This document shows positions 29,918 through 39,900 of a stretch of DNA of 57,763 bases, one piece after another. Position 1 is the first letter of the stretch; each line of letters starts with the position of its first letter. The DNA lies in the NCBI GenBank assembly GCA_905479475.1, contig CAJQMT010000023.1, positions 1-57,763 of the forward strand. The letters run 5' to 3'. This DNA is from an uncultured Flavobacteriaceae bacterium. Its GTDB lineage: Bacteria; Bacteroidota; Bacteroidia; Flavobacteriales; Flavobacteriaceae. The notes under the pieces were generated by a model that was not told the DNA's origin, searched no databases, and saw nothing but the letters and a program-made list of their open reading frames with translations. A program made the translations under genes and the position numbers.

Positions 29918-31720
29918 ATGAAAAAGTTATTGTTATTTATTAGCATTGTTTTTTGTACCGTTTTTACAGGAAACTCTCAAGAAAAAAAATACCTAGAACA
30001 TGTCGTTCAAGAAGGAGAGAGTTTTCGAAAAATTGCAAGGAAGTACAGGATTAAGAAAAAAGAACTTTTCAAACTCAATCCAGACCTCCGGAAAAGGCCT
30101 TCTGAAAACACCATTCTTCTTGTACCAAACCCAAATTACAAAGAATTCTCAAAGAAGCAGGAAGGATCTTTAAAGAGTCATATTGTACAGCCAAAAGAGA
30201 CCCTTTTTGGTATTTCCAAAAAATATTCGGTTCACATAGACTTGCTAAAAGAATACAATCCCTCTTTGAAAGATAGAGGTCTAGATATAGGAATGGTTTT
30301 GAGAATCCCACAGCTCAAAGTACTTAGCCAAGAAGAGCAAAGGGCGATCAAGCTTGCAAAATGGGCAAAAACATACGAGTTACACACCGTTGTAAAAGAC
30401 GATAGTTTTTATAGTTTGACGAGGAATTACCACGTTTCAAAAGAGAGTCTTTTGCGTTTAAACCCTGAATTGAAGGAAGGCTTGAGGTTGGGAATGGTTT
30501 TAAAACTTTGGAGGAAAAGAAATATTGACAATACCTTGCAGAGTACGCGCAACTTGTTTAAAGATAGTATTGTGAATTCAAAAACGATAGATGTTGCCCT
30601 TTTGTTTCCTTTTAAATTTCGTAAAAATGATACGCTGACAAAGGAGCAATTGTTTTCTTCGAAAGGAAAGCTGGAAAACATTGTCACGGATTTTTATTTG
30701 GGAGCTGAAATAGCTATCGACTCGTTGAAACATCAAGGGCTGTCAATTAATTTAAAGGTGTTTGATTCAGAAAATAACAAAGATTGTATTTTGGATTATT
30801 TTGATGCCGGTGCTTTTGATAGTATTGATGTTGTGTTTGGTCCAGTCTATAACAAACATGTCAATTTGGTAGCAGAAAGATTGAAAGACATCCCCGTTGT
30901 TTATCCATTTTATTCTAAAAGACAAGCGAGTTTCACCAATCAAAATGTAATCAAAACCGCACCAGATCGTTCCGTCTATGAAACGGCGGTCTTAGACCAT
31001 TTTAAAAGAAATCACACCAACGAACACGTCGTGGTTGTTGGGAATTATACGGTAGCTTCAGAGTTGAAAATGAGATATTTTAAAAGGGAGTTGTTGCAGA
31101 ATGATTCCATTTCAGATGTTGCGATGTTGCAACCTGAAGAGGGCTATATTCAAAAAGAACGTTTCATACAGGCAATTGATACTTTGGGTGTGAATTGGGT
31201 ATTGTTAACGACAAATAATAAGGTAGTGACGGCAGATGTAGTAAACAATTTGAAATCTTTACCAAACAATCCCTCTGTAAGATTGTTTGCGATGGAAAAA
31301 GCACAAAATTTTGATATTATTGAAAACAACACCTTGGCTAAGATGAATTTTACTTTTGCTGCATCAGGTGTTCAAAACGATTCATTGCCCGAAGTAGCTA
31401 AATTTCATCACAAATACTTGTTGAAAAACCATGCCTATCCGACCGACTATGCAATTCGTGGTTTTGATATTGTATACGATGTGCTTGTGCGTATGAGTGC
31501 GACGGAAGAATCCCTGTTAGATACCGATTTTTCGGGAGGTTCGAGACGGGTAGGAAATTCTTTTTTCTACGAAAAAGAATTTCTAAAGCCGGTAACAAAC
31601 AGAGCGGTTTATTTGCGGAAGTACAACGAAGATCTGACGATGGAAGACCTCCCATTATTCAAAGAGGAATCAAAGGATATAGAACAAGGGGACCTTACGT
31701 TAATTCTGTCAAAGGAATGA
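29918..31720 (+). CDS. Secreted LysM protein with a periplasmic-binding-protein-like domain
   Basis: 600 residues with a signal peptide (MKKLLLFISIVFCTVFTGNSQ). Three LysM repeats follow, at about 27-70, 87-130 and 150-195, each with the pattern HxVxxGES or KETLFGISKKY then LxxLNP or YNP. They should hold the protein on peptidoglycan. The rest (about 225-570) resembles a type 1 periplasmic-binding / branched-chain amino-acid receptor fold (VALLFPFKF, VDVVFGPVYNKHV, VVVVGNY). No transport genes are nearby, so it may be a cell-wall protein rather than a transporter receptor. Role unknown. Its 3' end overlaps the convergent phosphatase gene by 12 bases. Confidence 0.87.
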   Translation: MKKLLLFISIVFCTVFTGNSQEKKYLEHVVQEGESFRKIARKYRIKKKELFKLNPDLRKRPSENTILLVPNPNYKEFSKKQEGSLKSHIVQPKETLFGISKKYSVHIDLLKEYNPSLKDRGLDIGMVLRIPQLKVLSQEEQRAIKLAKWAKTYELHTVVKDDSFYSLTRNYHVSKESLLRLNPELKEGLRLGMVLKLWRKRNIDNTLQSTRNLFKDSIVNSKTIDVALLFPFKFRKNDTLTKEQLFSSKGKLENIVTDFYLGAEIAIDSLKHQGLSINLKVFDSENNKDCILDYFDAGAFDSIDVVFGPVYNKHVNLVAERLKDIPVVYPFYSKRQASFTNQNVIKTAPDRSVYETAVLDHFKRNHTNEHVVVVGNYTVASELKMRYFKRELLQNDSISDVAMLQPEEGYIQKERFIQAIDTLGVNWVLLTTNNKVVTADVVNNLKSLPNNPSVRLFAMEKAQNFDIIENNTLAKMNFTFAASGVQNDSLPEVAKFHHKYLLKNHAYPTDYAIRGFDIVYDVLVRMSATEESLLDTDFSGGSRRVGNSFFYEKEFLKPVTNRAVYLRKYNEDLTMEDLPLFKEESKDIEQGDLTLILSKE

Positions 31721-32446
31721 AAGGTTCTTTTTCAAAAGAGGACTTATTTTTTCAATCGTTTTTTTAGTTCCCAATCCTTTCAAGGCCTCTAAATGTCTGT
31801 GATGATGTGCGTCGGATCCAACAAAATCGATCATGTCTAATTTGACAAGTTTTTCTGCTATTTTTTTGGTTGATTCTCCATAATATCCTGTTAAGGAGAG
31901 TAAATTTAATTGAAATCGGCATCCTGCATTTTTCAGCTTTTGATAGATGTCTAAGTTGTTGTGGTAGAAATTATAACGTTCAGGATGCGCTAAGATAGGT
32001 CTGTAGCCTGCCAATTGAATATCGAATAGAATATCAAACAAATTCACAGGAGCGTTGAAATAAGAAAGTTCTACCAACAGAGCATCATCTTTGAGGGTCA
32101 ACAAGTCTCTTTTCTTAAGAAGTTCACAAAACTGTTCGTCTAAAATATATTCTGCGGCAGCATCAATTTTTATATGCGAGAGATCTCTTCTCTCCAATTC
32201 TTCTTGAACCAATTCTAATGTATCAAGAATGATGTCCGAGCTGTTTGGCCAAACGTTACCCAAGATGTGAGGAGTAGTTATAAAGTTTTGAATTCCATAG
32301 GAATCCATTTTTTCAATCAATGAAATCGATTCCTTTAAATTTTTTGCACCATCATCAATTCCTGGAAGAAGGTGAGAATGTATGTCTACAAAGTCAAAAG
32401 GAAAAACTTCTGACAAGGGCTTTTTTTTGTTGAATAAATCGAACAC
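31709..32446 (-). CDS. PHP-type tyrosine-protein phosphatase (CpsB/YwqE-like)
   Basis: 245 residues. PHP-family metal ligands are visible: DIHSHLLPGIDDGA (about 21-34), HPERYNF (about 150) and GSDAHHHRHL (about 210). This family dephosphorylates the bacterial tyrosine kinases that control capsule and exopolysaccharide chain length. No kinase, wza or glycosyltransferase gene lies nearby, so the partner is elsewhere or the role differs. A minus-strand TAAATTTG (-7 box) sits at 32470-32477, 24 bases upstream of the ATG, with no clear -33 box. Confidence 0.9.
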   Translation of the reverse strand: MFDLFNKKKPLSEVFPFDFVDIHSHLLPGIDDGAKNLKESISLIEKMDSYGIQNFITTPHILGNVWPNSSDIILDTLELVQEELERRDLSHIKIDAAAEYILDEQFCELLKKRDLLTLKDDALLVELSYFNAPVNLFDILFDIQLAGYRPILAHPERYNFYHNNLDIYQKLKNAGCRFQLNLLSLTGYYGESTKKIAEKLVKLDMIDFVGSDAHHHRHLEALKGLGTKKTIEKISPLLKKNLSFL

Positions 32447-32882
32447 GCTCCAAAGAATTTTAAGAAAGACAAATTTATTGAATATTTCTTAGATACCATA
32501 CTTTAAAAAATAGAATATACGGGATTTGATTCTGAACTGAGTGAGAAGATAGACGTTGCTTTTGTTTGTGAAATCATCTGTGGGGATTTAAATTATCGGA
32601 CAACGTGTTTAGTCGTTGTTTTGAATTGAAATTGATGTGTATTTATGTTTTATCATTGAAGTGATGACTGTGATTTTTTATCAATGATACATTTGATATT
32701 AATTAAAAAATAGAAAGAATTGAACTTGTTGAGATTACGAAACAGGGATAGATAATTTCATTAAAAGTAGTGTAATACGTACTTTTTGTTTTTTAAAAAA
32801 ACATTCGAAAACTTTATCGTAAAATTCTATTGTTTAATCTGTCGGATGTTGTTATCTTTGGCCGACTCAAACTCAACGATTT
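32447..32882. other. Non-coding intergenic region between divergent genes
   Basis: This 436-base, very AT-rich stretch lies between the phosphatase (minus) and the sugar-kinase gene (plus). It holds a minus-strand -7 box near 32470 and a well-formed plus-strand promoter at 32830-32860. The middle (about 32500-32800) shows no open frame of note, no strong hairpin and no repeat that I can see. Confidence 0.5.
32830..32860 (+). promoter_or_regulatory. Promoter of the BadF-type kinase gene
   Basis: TTG at 32830-32832 and TATCTTTG at 32853-32860, with a 20-base spacer, fit the Bacteroidota promoter pattern. The start codon at 32883 follows 22 bases later, giving a short leader. Confidence 0.7.
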
Positions 32883-33737
32883 ATGATTTTAATTGCAGAT
32901 GGAGGATCTACCAAAGCGGATTGGATTGCCTTAGACGAAAACAAAGAACAATTATTTAAGGTAAGAACAGGAGGTTTGAACCCGGCTGTTGTCCCCGTAG
33001 AAGTTTTGCGTGCTCGTATTTTGGAAGCCGATGAGTTTTCTGAAAATTTAGATGCAGTTACTCAGATCTTTTTTTATGGAGCTGGTTGTGGAACCGATGT
33101 CGCTACAAAAATACTTAAAGATTTGTTTGAGGAGCTTTTTCCAAATGCAGAGGTCGTCGTTGCAGAAGATACTTTGGCAGCTGTATATGCGGCGGCAGGA
33201 AATGACCCTGCGATTGTTTGTATTTTGGGAACTGGATCAAATAGTAGTTATTTCGACGGCGAAACGATTCAGTCAAATGCAGTTTCTCTTGGATACATTG
33301 TTATGGACGAGGCGAGCGGAAATTATTTTGGAAAACGGTTGATACGAAATTATTTTTACAAAGTGATGCCACCTTACATGGCAGAAAAATTTGAAAAGGA
33401 ATTTAATTTGGAGCCAGATCATATCAAATTCAATTTGTACCGTCAGCCAAATCCAAATACTTACCTAGCAAATTTCGCTAGTTTTATGTTCCATTACAAG
33501 GAAGATCCGTATGTGTTAAATTTGATGGAAGACGGTTTTGATGCTTTCTTTAGAAGCCGCGTGCTTCCTTACAACAAAGACAAATCAACCCCGATTTATT
33601 TCATTGGTTCCATTGCGTACTATTTCTCAGATATTTTGGAAAAAGTAGCGGCGAAGCACGATTTGAAGATCACAGGGGTGATCCAAAGACCGATCCATAA
33701 CTTGATTGAATACCACAAACAAAATTTAATCAAATAA
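32883..33737 (+). CDS. BadF/BadG/BcrA/BcrD-type ATPase, probable N-acetylglucosamine kinase
   Basis: 284 residues of the ASKHA kinase fold. Phosphate-1 motif ADGGSTKADWI (about 5-15), FYGAGCGTD (about 65), adenosine-side LGTGSNSSYF (about 115-124), and DEASGNYFGKRL. This shape is shared by eukaryotic-type N-acetylglucosamine kinases and the BadF ATPases. With murF next door and no benzoyl-CoA genes, phosphorylation of an amino sugar recovered from peptidoglycan is the better guess. The gene overlaps the convergent murF by 12 bases. Confidence 0.87.
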   Translation: MILIADGGSTKADWIALDENKEQLFKVRTGGLNPAVVPVEVLRARILEADEFSENLDAVTQIFFYGAGCGTDVATKILKDLFEELFPNAEVVVAEDTLAAVYAAAGNDPAIVCILGTGSNSSYFDGETIQSNAVSLGYIVMDEASGNYFGKRLIRNYFYKVMPPYMAEKFEKEFNLEPDHIKFNLYRQPNPNTYLANFASFMFHYKEDPYVLNLMEDGFDAFFRSRVLPYNKDKSTPIYFIGSIAYYFSDILEKVAAKHDLKITGVIQRPIHNLIEYHKQNLIK

Positions 33738-34979
33738 AGCTACAATTCGCTCCAATGCCATTCCGCGAGAACCTTTGATAAGATAAGTGGAGGAGCTATC
33801 GGTTTTAAAAGAATTTTGAAAAGCCTCAAAGTTGAGATATTTACTTGCTTTTGAGGTTTTTACTTTTGAAAAATTTTTTCCGATCAAAATGACTTGCTCG
33901 AAGGGAAGCTCTTCTGCAAAATCAGCAATGTTTTGATGTTCTTCATCACTGGATGTTCCCAGTTCAAACATGTCACCTAACACGACATTTTTGTGTTTGG
34001 CATTCATTTGCGAGAAGTTTTCCAAAGCAACCTTCATGCTACTCGGATTTGCATTGTAAGCGTCTAATAGTAGGGTGTGAGCTCCTTTCCGTACTATTTG
34101 CGATCTGTTGTTCGTAGGGACATAGGCAACGATGGCTTCTTGGATGTCTTTTTTGGCAACCTCAAAATACTCGCCAATGCTCATGGCCGCTAAAATATTT
34201 GAAAAATTGTAGGCACCGATCAAATTTGTTTTTAAAATTTGACTATCGTATTGGATTTCTAGAAAAGGATTGCTGTTGGCAAGACTTATTTTTGAGTTCA
34301 GTAACAAAGAGGTGACATGTTCCGTTTTTTCCAATTGTAAAGAGTCGTTTGGGTTTACAAAGGCCTTGCCATTTGTTTTTTCTAAAAACTGATACAATTC
34401 TGATTTTCCTTTGATAACACCTTTCATGCCTCCAAACCCCTCCAAGTGTGCTTTCCCGAAATTGGTGATATATCCGTAATCTGGTTCAGCAATACTTGCT
34501 AAAAGTTCAATTTCTTTCAAATGATTGGCTCCCATTTCAACAATACCTATCTCAGTGGTTTTGTTCATGGAAAGCAAGGTCAAAGGAACTCCAATATGGT
34601 TGTTTAAATTTCCAATTGTAGCAACGGTGTTGTATTTTTTTGACAAAACTGAGGCAATCAATTCTTTTGTAGTCGTCTTGCCATTGCTTCCTGTCAAAGC
34701 CACTATCGGTATGTTTAAAAACCTTCTGTGGTAGTTGGCCAGTTGTTGCAGTGTTTCGAGGGTGTTGGAAACTAAAATTGTCTGATTCGATGTAATATGG
34801 GCCTTGTCATCAACCAATGCATAGCGGGCACCGGATTCTATGGCCTTGTAAGCAAATTTGTTTCCATCGAAATTAGCGCCTTTTAAGGCAATAAAAAGAC
34901 AATCTTTTGTGATGTTACGCGTATCGGTACAAACATCATGACTTTTTAGAAAAAGAGCATGTATTTCTGAAATTGTCAT
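33726..34979 (-). CDS. murF: MurF, UDP-MurNAc-tripeptide--D-Ala-D-Ala ligase
   Basis: 417 residues, slightly short for the family (about 430-450) but complete. It adds D-Ala-D-Ala to the UDP-MurNAc-tripeptide, the last cytoplasmic step of the peptidoglycan precursor. Substrate domain at the N-terminus (DCLFIALKGANFDGNKFA), ATP site GSNGKTTTKELIA (about 108), EMGANHLKEIE, and the C-terminal LLDAYNANPSSMK. It lies 51 bases downstream of gldJ on the same strand, so the two are probably co-transcribed, and is not within a mur/fts cluster here. Confidence 0.95.
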   Translation of the reverse strand: MTISEIHALFLKSHDVCTDTRNITKDCLFIALKGANFDGNKFAYKAIESGARYALVDDKAHITSNQTILVSNTLETLQQLANYHRRFLNIPIVALTGSNGKTTTKELIASVLSKKYNTVATIGNLNNHIGVPLTLLSMNKTTEIGIVEMGANHLKEIELLASIAEPDYGYITNFGKAHLEGFGGMKGVIKGKSELYQFLEKTNGKAFVNPNDSLQLEKTEHVTSLLLNSKISLANSNPFLEIQYDSQILKTNLIGAYNFSNILAAMSIGEYFEVAKKDIQEAIVAYVPTNNRSQIVRKGAHTLLLDAYNANPSSMKVALENFSQMNAKHKNVVLGDMFELGTSSDEEHQNIADFAEELPFEQVILIGKNFSKVKTSKASKYLNFEAFQNSFKTDSSSTYLIKGSRGMALERIVALFD

Positions 34980-35030
34980 TTTAAAATTGTCTTAGAATTA
35001 AAAAATCACCTCTGAAAGAAGTATTGTTTT

Positions 35031-36722
35031 TTATTTTTTTGTGAAAGGGTGTTTCTTTCCTTTGCCCATGGGGCCAAGCTTGTCCATAGCACATCTAAAC
35101 CCGATAAATTCTGCTCCCATATACTGCGGTAAAAACCTTCTTTGCGCGGGATCGAGCCAAAATTCACGATCTTTCCAGGAGCCCCCTTTATAGACTCTTG
35201 ATTGATCATCAATAGCAGTTGTTCTTAACTTGCTGTCATATTCAGTTTTGTACGATCCGCTTTCTTCATCTAAATAAGATTTTGGTGAAAGTGGAGCATT
35301 GTACATTCTTGATTTTTCAGTAATTTCCCTGGCTTCTTTTCGGTAATGTCTTGAGTTTATTAAATCGCCATCATTTACGCTCGCGTTGTTCGCTAAGTGG
35401 TAGTTGAATCGAAGTTTGCTATCTTCCTTCGTTATGGGAACATACATTACTTTTCCTGGAATATTCTTAGGGACTAACTTGCCATTTGGCAATGTGTCAT
35501 ATACAAGGTCTTCGTAATTAGCGATATTTACTTTCCCATTTTGATCGATTACTTTTTTAAGAAATAAATTCCCGCGAGCATAGTTGAAATCATTCATTTC
35601 TGTATCAATAATAGGGCGATAGACATCGAATACCCATTCTGCTACATTACCAGCCATATCATATAATCCAAAAGCATTTGCAGGATAAGATTTGATTTTA
35701 TTAGTAATATCTGCTCCATCACTAGACCATCCTGCAATACCACTATAATCTCCTTTTCCTTGTTTGAAGTTTGCCAATTGATCTCCTTTTTTAGATTTGG
35801 ATTTGTTTCTCGTGTATTTTCCATTCCAAGGATATTTTTTTCGACCTCTGAGCGTATTGTACTCCCGGTTTTCGATCACTGCTTTGGCAGCGTATTCCCA
35901 TTCTGCTTCCGTTGGGAGTCTGAAATCGGGGGTCAAAATCCCATGATGTAATTTGACATGCTTTCCATTGAATGGGGCTTCCTTGGTTTGTGAATCTTTG
36001 TCCTCGAGTTTATTGGATCCTTGGTGGTAAATATTTGCTCCTTCATCAAATATCAAATTGGGGTTCAATAAGTAGGTTTCCGTGTTGAAATGATTTTTTC
36101 CTTCGGCACGTATGCTATCGTTTTCAAGTAAGGGTTTTAGCACTCCTATGTCCATGAGTGCTTTTTGATTTACGATATCTGTTCTCCATTCGCAATAATC
36201 ATTCGCTTGAAGCCATGAAACACCAACAACAGGGTAGTTCGCATAGGCAGGATGTCTTAAATAAGTTTTGCTCAACGTTTCATTGCTGCCGAGCTCATTT
36301 CTCCATACAAGAGTGTCCGGAAGGGCCGCTTCGTATATGTGACGATAATTTTCATTTCTTGGAGGAAAGATCTTTTCGGTATACAACAAATACAATAAGT
36401 ATTCTGCGTTGGTTACTTCTGCTTCGTCCATATAAAAGGAACGAACCTGCATTCTTTTCGGGGTGGTGTTCCAATCGGCCATGATGTCCTCTTGAACACT
36501 ACCCATAGTAAAAGTTCCTCCTTCAATCAATACCATACCTGGAGGTGTTTTTTGTTCTTTGTAGTTTTGGTTTATTGCAAAATCTCCGTGTCTTTCATCG
36601 TTCAATTTCCAACCTGTGAGTGCAGAAGTATTAGATGCTTGGGAGGTTGAAAACTTACTACAGCTAGACAATGTGCCTGAAATGATGTACAAGAAAACTA
36701 AAAACTTCCATGGGTTCTTCAT
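35031..36722 (-). CDS. gldJ: GldJ, gliding-motility / type IX secretion lipoprotein
   Basis: 563 residues from the ATG at 36722. The frame is open to 36842, but only this start gives a lipoprotein signal (MKNPWKFLVFLYIISGTLSSC, lipobox Cys about 21). The body is a formylglycine-generating-enzyme-like (FGE-sulfatase) domain: MVLIEGGTFTMGSVQED (about 63), FYMDEAEVTNAEYL, FRLPTEAEWEYAAKA, GLYDMAGNVAEWVFD, VYKGGSWKD and a final IGFRCAMDK. GldJ is needed for gliding and type IX secretion and stabilises GldK in Flavobacterium. It is divergent from porU, and this gldJ-porU-porV order is conserved in Flavobacteriia. Confidence 0.95.
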   Translation of the reverse strand: MKNPWKFLVFLYIISGTLSSCSKFSTSQASNTSALTGWKLNDERHGDFAINQNYKEQKTPPGMVLIEGGTFTMGSVQEDIMADWNTTPKRMQVRSFYMDEAEVTNAEYLLYLLYTEKIFPPRNENYRHIYEAALPDTLVWRNELGSNETLSKTYLRHPAYANYPVVGVSWLQANDYCEWRTDIVNQKALMDIGVLKPLLENDSIRAEGKNHFNTETYLLNPNLIFDEGANIYHQGSNKLEDKDSQTKEAPFNGKHVKLHHGILTPDFRLPTEAEWEYAAKAVIENREYNTLRGRKKYPWNGKYTRNKSKSKKGDQLANFKQGKGDYSGIAGWSSDGADITNKIKSYPANAFGLYDMAGNVAEWVFDVYRPIIDTEMNDFNYARGNLFLKKVIDQNGKVNIANYEDLVYDTLPNGKLVPKNIPGKVMYVPITKEDSKLRFNYHLANNASVNDGDLINSRHYRKEAREITEKSRMYNAPLSPKSYLDEESGSYKTEYDSKLRTTAIDDQSRVYKGGSWKDREFWLDPAQRRFLPQYMGAEFIGFRCAMDKLGPMGKGKKHPFTKK

Positions 36723-36759
36723 AAGTAATGAATACTTTTGTTTGGGGTTATGAGCAACG

Positions 36760-36788
36760 CAATGTACGATATTTATGTGTTTTTTCAA
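36760..36788 (-). promoter_or_regulatory. Candidate gldJ promoter
   Basis: Read on the minus strand: TTG (36788-36786), a 19-base spacer, then TACATTG (36766-36760), which is the -7 consensus with one T missing. It lies 38 bases upstream of the chosen gldJ start, supporting that start over the longer frame, whose start would lie upstream of this promoter. Confidence 0.4.
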
Positions 36789-36850
36789 TGATTTGAATTT
36801 AAAATACGGTGCCTGTAAAAATATATATTTCTTTAGAAACACAATAACGA

Positions 36851-36882
36851 TTGGATTATTTCTTTATTATGTAGTAACTTTC
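36851..36882 (+). promoter_or_regulatory. Candidate porU promoter
   Basis: TTG at 36851-36853 and TAACTTTC at 36875-36882 with a 21-base spacer. The last base of the -7 box differs from the consensus G. It lies 24 bases before the porU ATG. Confidence 0.35.
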
Positions 36883-36905
36883 CAAATCAAAAAAGAAATT
36901 GTAAA

Positions 36906-39900
36906 ATGATTCATATCAAAACGATCGCAAAACAACTTGAAAGTTTATTTCTCGTTTTGTTTTTTAATCTTTCATTTGTTGGGTTTTCACAAGTGGGCAC
37001 ACAGAAGGTTTTTGAGTTGGAGTGGGATCTGTCTAGCGGTTTGAAAACGAATACTTCGATGGTGTATCAGATTCCTTTTGTGAAAGGAAATGGTGTCAAT
37101 GCAGAAGGAATTCCTGAGTGTATATACACATGGAAAGCTCAAAATCTCAATGCTATTCAAGAATTCCAAATCAAAAATGAAGTGTATCGAACAGTTTCTG
37201 CTTCTTTTTTAGGAGAAATCCCCTTGAATGACTTGTCTTCTGAACTTCGTCCTAATTTGACTCTATCCAAAGGGACTTCGGGGAATTATGTATCCCTTCG
37301 TTTGCAACCAATTATCAAAGAAAACGGACAGTATAAAATATTAGAGCAGTTCGCGCTGGATTATGTTTTAGAAAACAAAAAGAAGTCCAAAAGATACGCA
37401 AGAATTCAAACAGAATCTTCGGTGTTGTCTAGCGGAACTTGGTATAAAATAGCCATTGACAAAAGTGGTGTGTATCGATTGAACAAGAGTTTTTTAGAAA
37501 ATCTTGGAATTGATACAGGAAATTTAGACCCAAGAAATATTCGAATCTTTGGAAATGGAGGGAAGATCTTGCCCAATGTCAATGGAGAATTTCGATACAG
37601 TCATTTACAAGAGAACAGTTTGTTAGTTGTTGGAGAGGCCGATGGTATATTTGACAATTCAGACTATGTTGCGTTTTTTGCACAAGGGCCAGATGATTGG
37701 GTTGTGACCGATGAGAATGTTGTTTCGCATAGAAAAAATATTTATTCAGACTACGCCTATTATTTTGTATCCGTAGACAGCGGACAAGGAAAGAGAATAG
37801 AAGAAGAAACACCCATCAATGCAACTGCTACGCATCAAGTGAGTACCTACAAAGCGTATGCCTTTTTCGAAGAAGAAAAAGTAAATATTTTCAATACAGG
37901 ACAGGAATGGTTTGGAGATTTGTTTGCAGGAAGTTCATCCTCAAAAAAATATGAATTTCTTTTGGAAAATCTTGATATGTCAAAAGAAGTCCTTGTTCGG
38001 GTTCGGGCAATGGCTCAATCCGCTCTCGGTTCAACAATGACAGTTCAAATCAACGGAAACAATGAGTTTGATCTTGACTTTTCTTCGATATCGGCGGGAG
38101 CTTTTGTCAAAGCAAATGCGACAATTGCTGAAAATTCAGTGTTGTTAACTTCTGAAGACTTGACCGTTTCCATCCAATACAATAGCACTTCAGATTTATC
38201 CGCATATGCGCGTTTGGATTATATTGAAGTGATCGCTGATAAAAATTTAGCGGCAGGAGGAACTCAGTTTGGTTTTCGTAATTTTTTATCGAAAGAAGCA
38301 GGAAATGTTCTTGAATATTCGATTTCAAATGCTTCATCTGTAGCTCAAGTTTGGGATGTCACCAATCATTTGAATCCTAAAAAAATTCAAAATTCACAAG
38401 CCGGTTCGACGGATTTTGTTTTCAAGGGAGGATCAGGAGAACTCAAGGAGTACGTTGTCTTGAATGAAACTGATTTTTACGTCCCGACGGTTCCAGAAAC
38501 GACTTTGGTGGAAAACCAAAATTTACATGGTTTGAGAGATATTCAATACCTGCTCATTACCACCAATGATTTTGCAGGTGAAGCACAAAGAATTGCAGAT
38601 TACCACATGGCAAACTCTGGTTTGACAGCTCAAGTAGTTTCCCTAGACAAAATCTATAATGAATTCGGTTCTGGATCCAAAGACATTACCGCCATACGGG
38701 ATTTTGTAAAATATCTTTACGACAATGCAACGAATGATGATAAACGCGTCAAATACCTGTGTTTGTTTGGAGATGCTACCTATGATTACAAAGATATATT
38801 GATAAAAAATAGGGGGAAGAACTTCGTGCCTGTCTATATGCCCTCTCGAAGTTTTAGTTTGACCTACTCATATGTGACAGATGATTATTATGGAATGATG
38901 GATGCTGGAGAAGGAGGAATGGAATCTACAGACAAACAAGATGTGGCCACGGGAAGGGTTTTAGTGACAACCCAAAAACAAGCGAAAGAAGTTGTCGACA
39001 AAATATTGAACTACTACAACAGTGAAACGGCGGGCGATTGGAGAAATGAAATTACTTTGATTGCTGATGATGTGGATCGTGTTTCGGAATTTATTTTGCA
39101 AGAGGATATGGAATTTATTGCAGATCAAATCAAGTCAAATAAACCTGTATTTAACGTAAAAAAATTATATGCAGATGCGTTCAAACAAGAAAAAACTACC
39201 GGTGGAGATTTGTACCCTGATGTGAACGCAGGACTCAACAATTCTATAGAGAAAGGGAGCCTGATTATCGATTATTTTGGGCATGGAGGAGAAGATGGTT
39301 GGGGGCAAGAAAGGTTTTTAGACATTCCCCAAATCAAATCTTGGCAAAATAAAGATAGGTTGCCTTTGATTATTACAGTGACGTGTGATTTTACAAGGTT
39401 TGACAACCCAGATAAGTTCACAGGAGGAGAAGAAGTTCTTGCAAGTACACAAGGAGGCGCTGCTTCCATGATATCCACAACGCGAGAAATTTTTATTTCT
39501 TTCGGAAGAAAGTTTAATAAGAGTTTGATGCCTAATTTACTGGGGTATGCTGGACAAGATTATACTATTGCCGAAGCTTTGATGCATACGAAAAATGAAG
39601 CGCCTTCTCCAAGCAGACAGCATTTTTTTATTTATGCACTAGGAGATCCCGCAATGAAATTAAAAATACCAAAGACGGGAATAAAAATTAACAGAGTCGT
39701 CAATTTGGGAAAGACAGAGCAGGCGCAAGATTTGATACTCAAAGACACTTTAAAATCCTTGTCTAAAATTCGTTTGGAGGGAACTGTAATCAATGCTTCT
39801 GGAGAAACATTGACTGATTTTGAGGGAACTGTAAGTGCATCTATTTTTGATAAATTGATAGAAAAAACAACCTTGAACAATGATGGAGTTGGTGAGATAA

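Noticed and set aside
36723-36842. Longer gldJ start (40 extra codons)
   Set aside because: It would bury the lipoprotein signal peptide and would place the candidate promoter inside the coding region.
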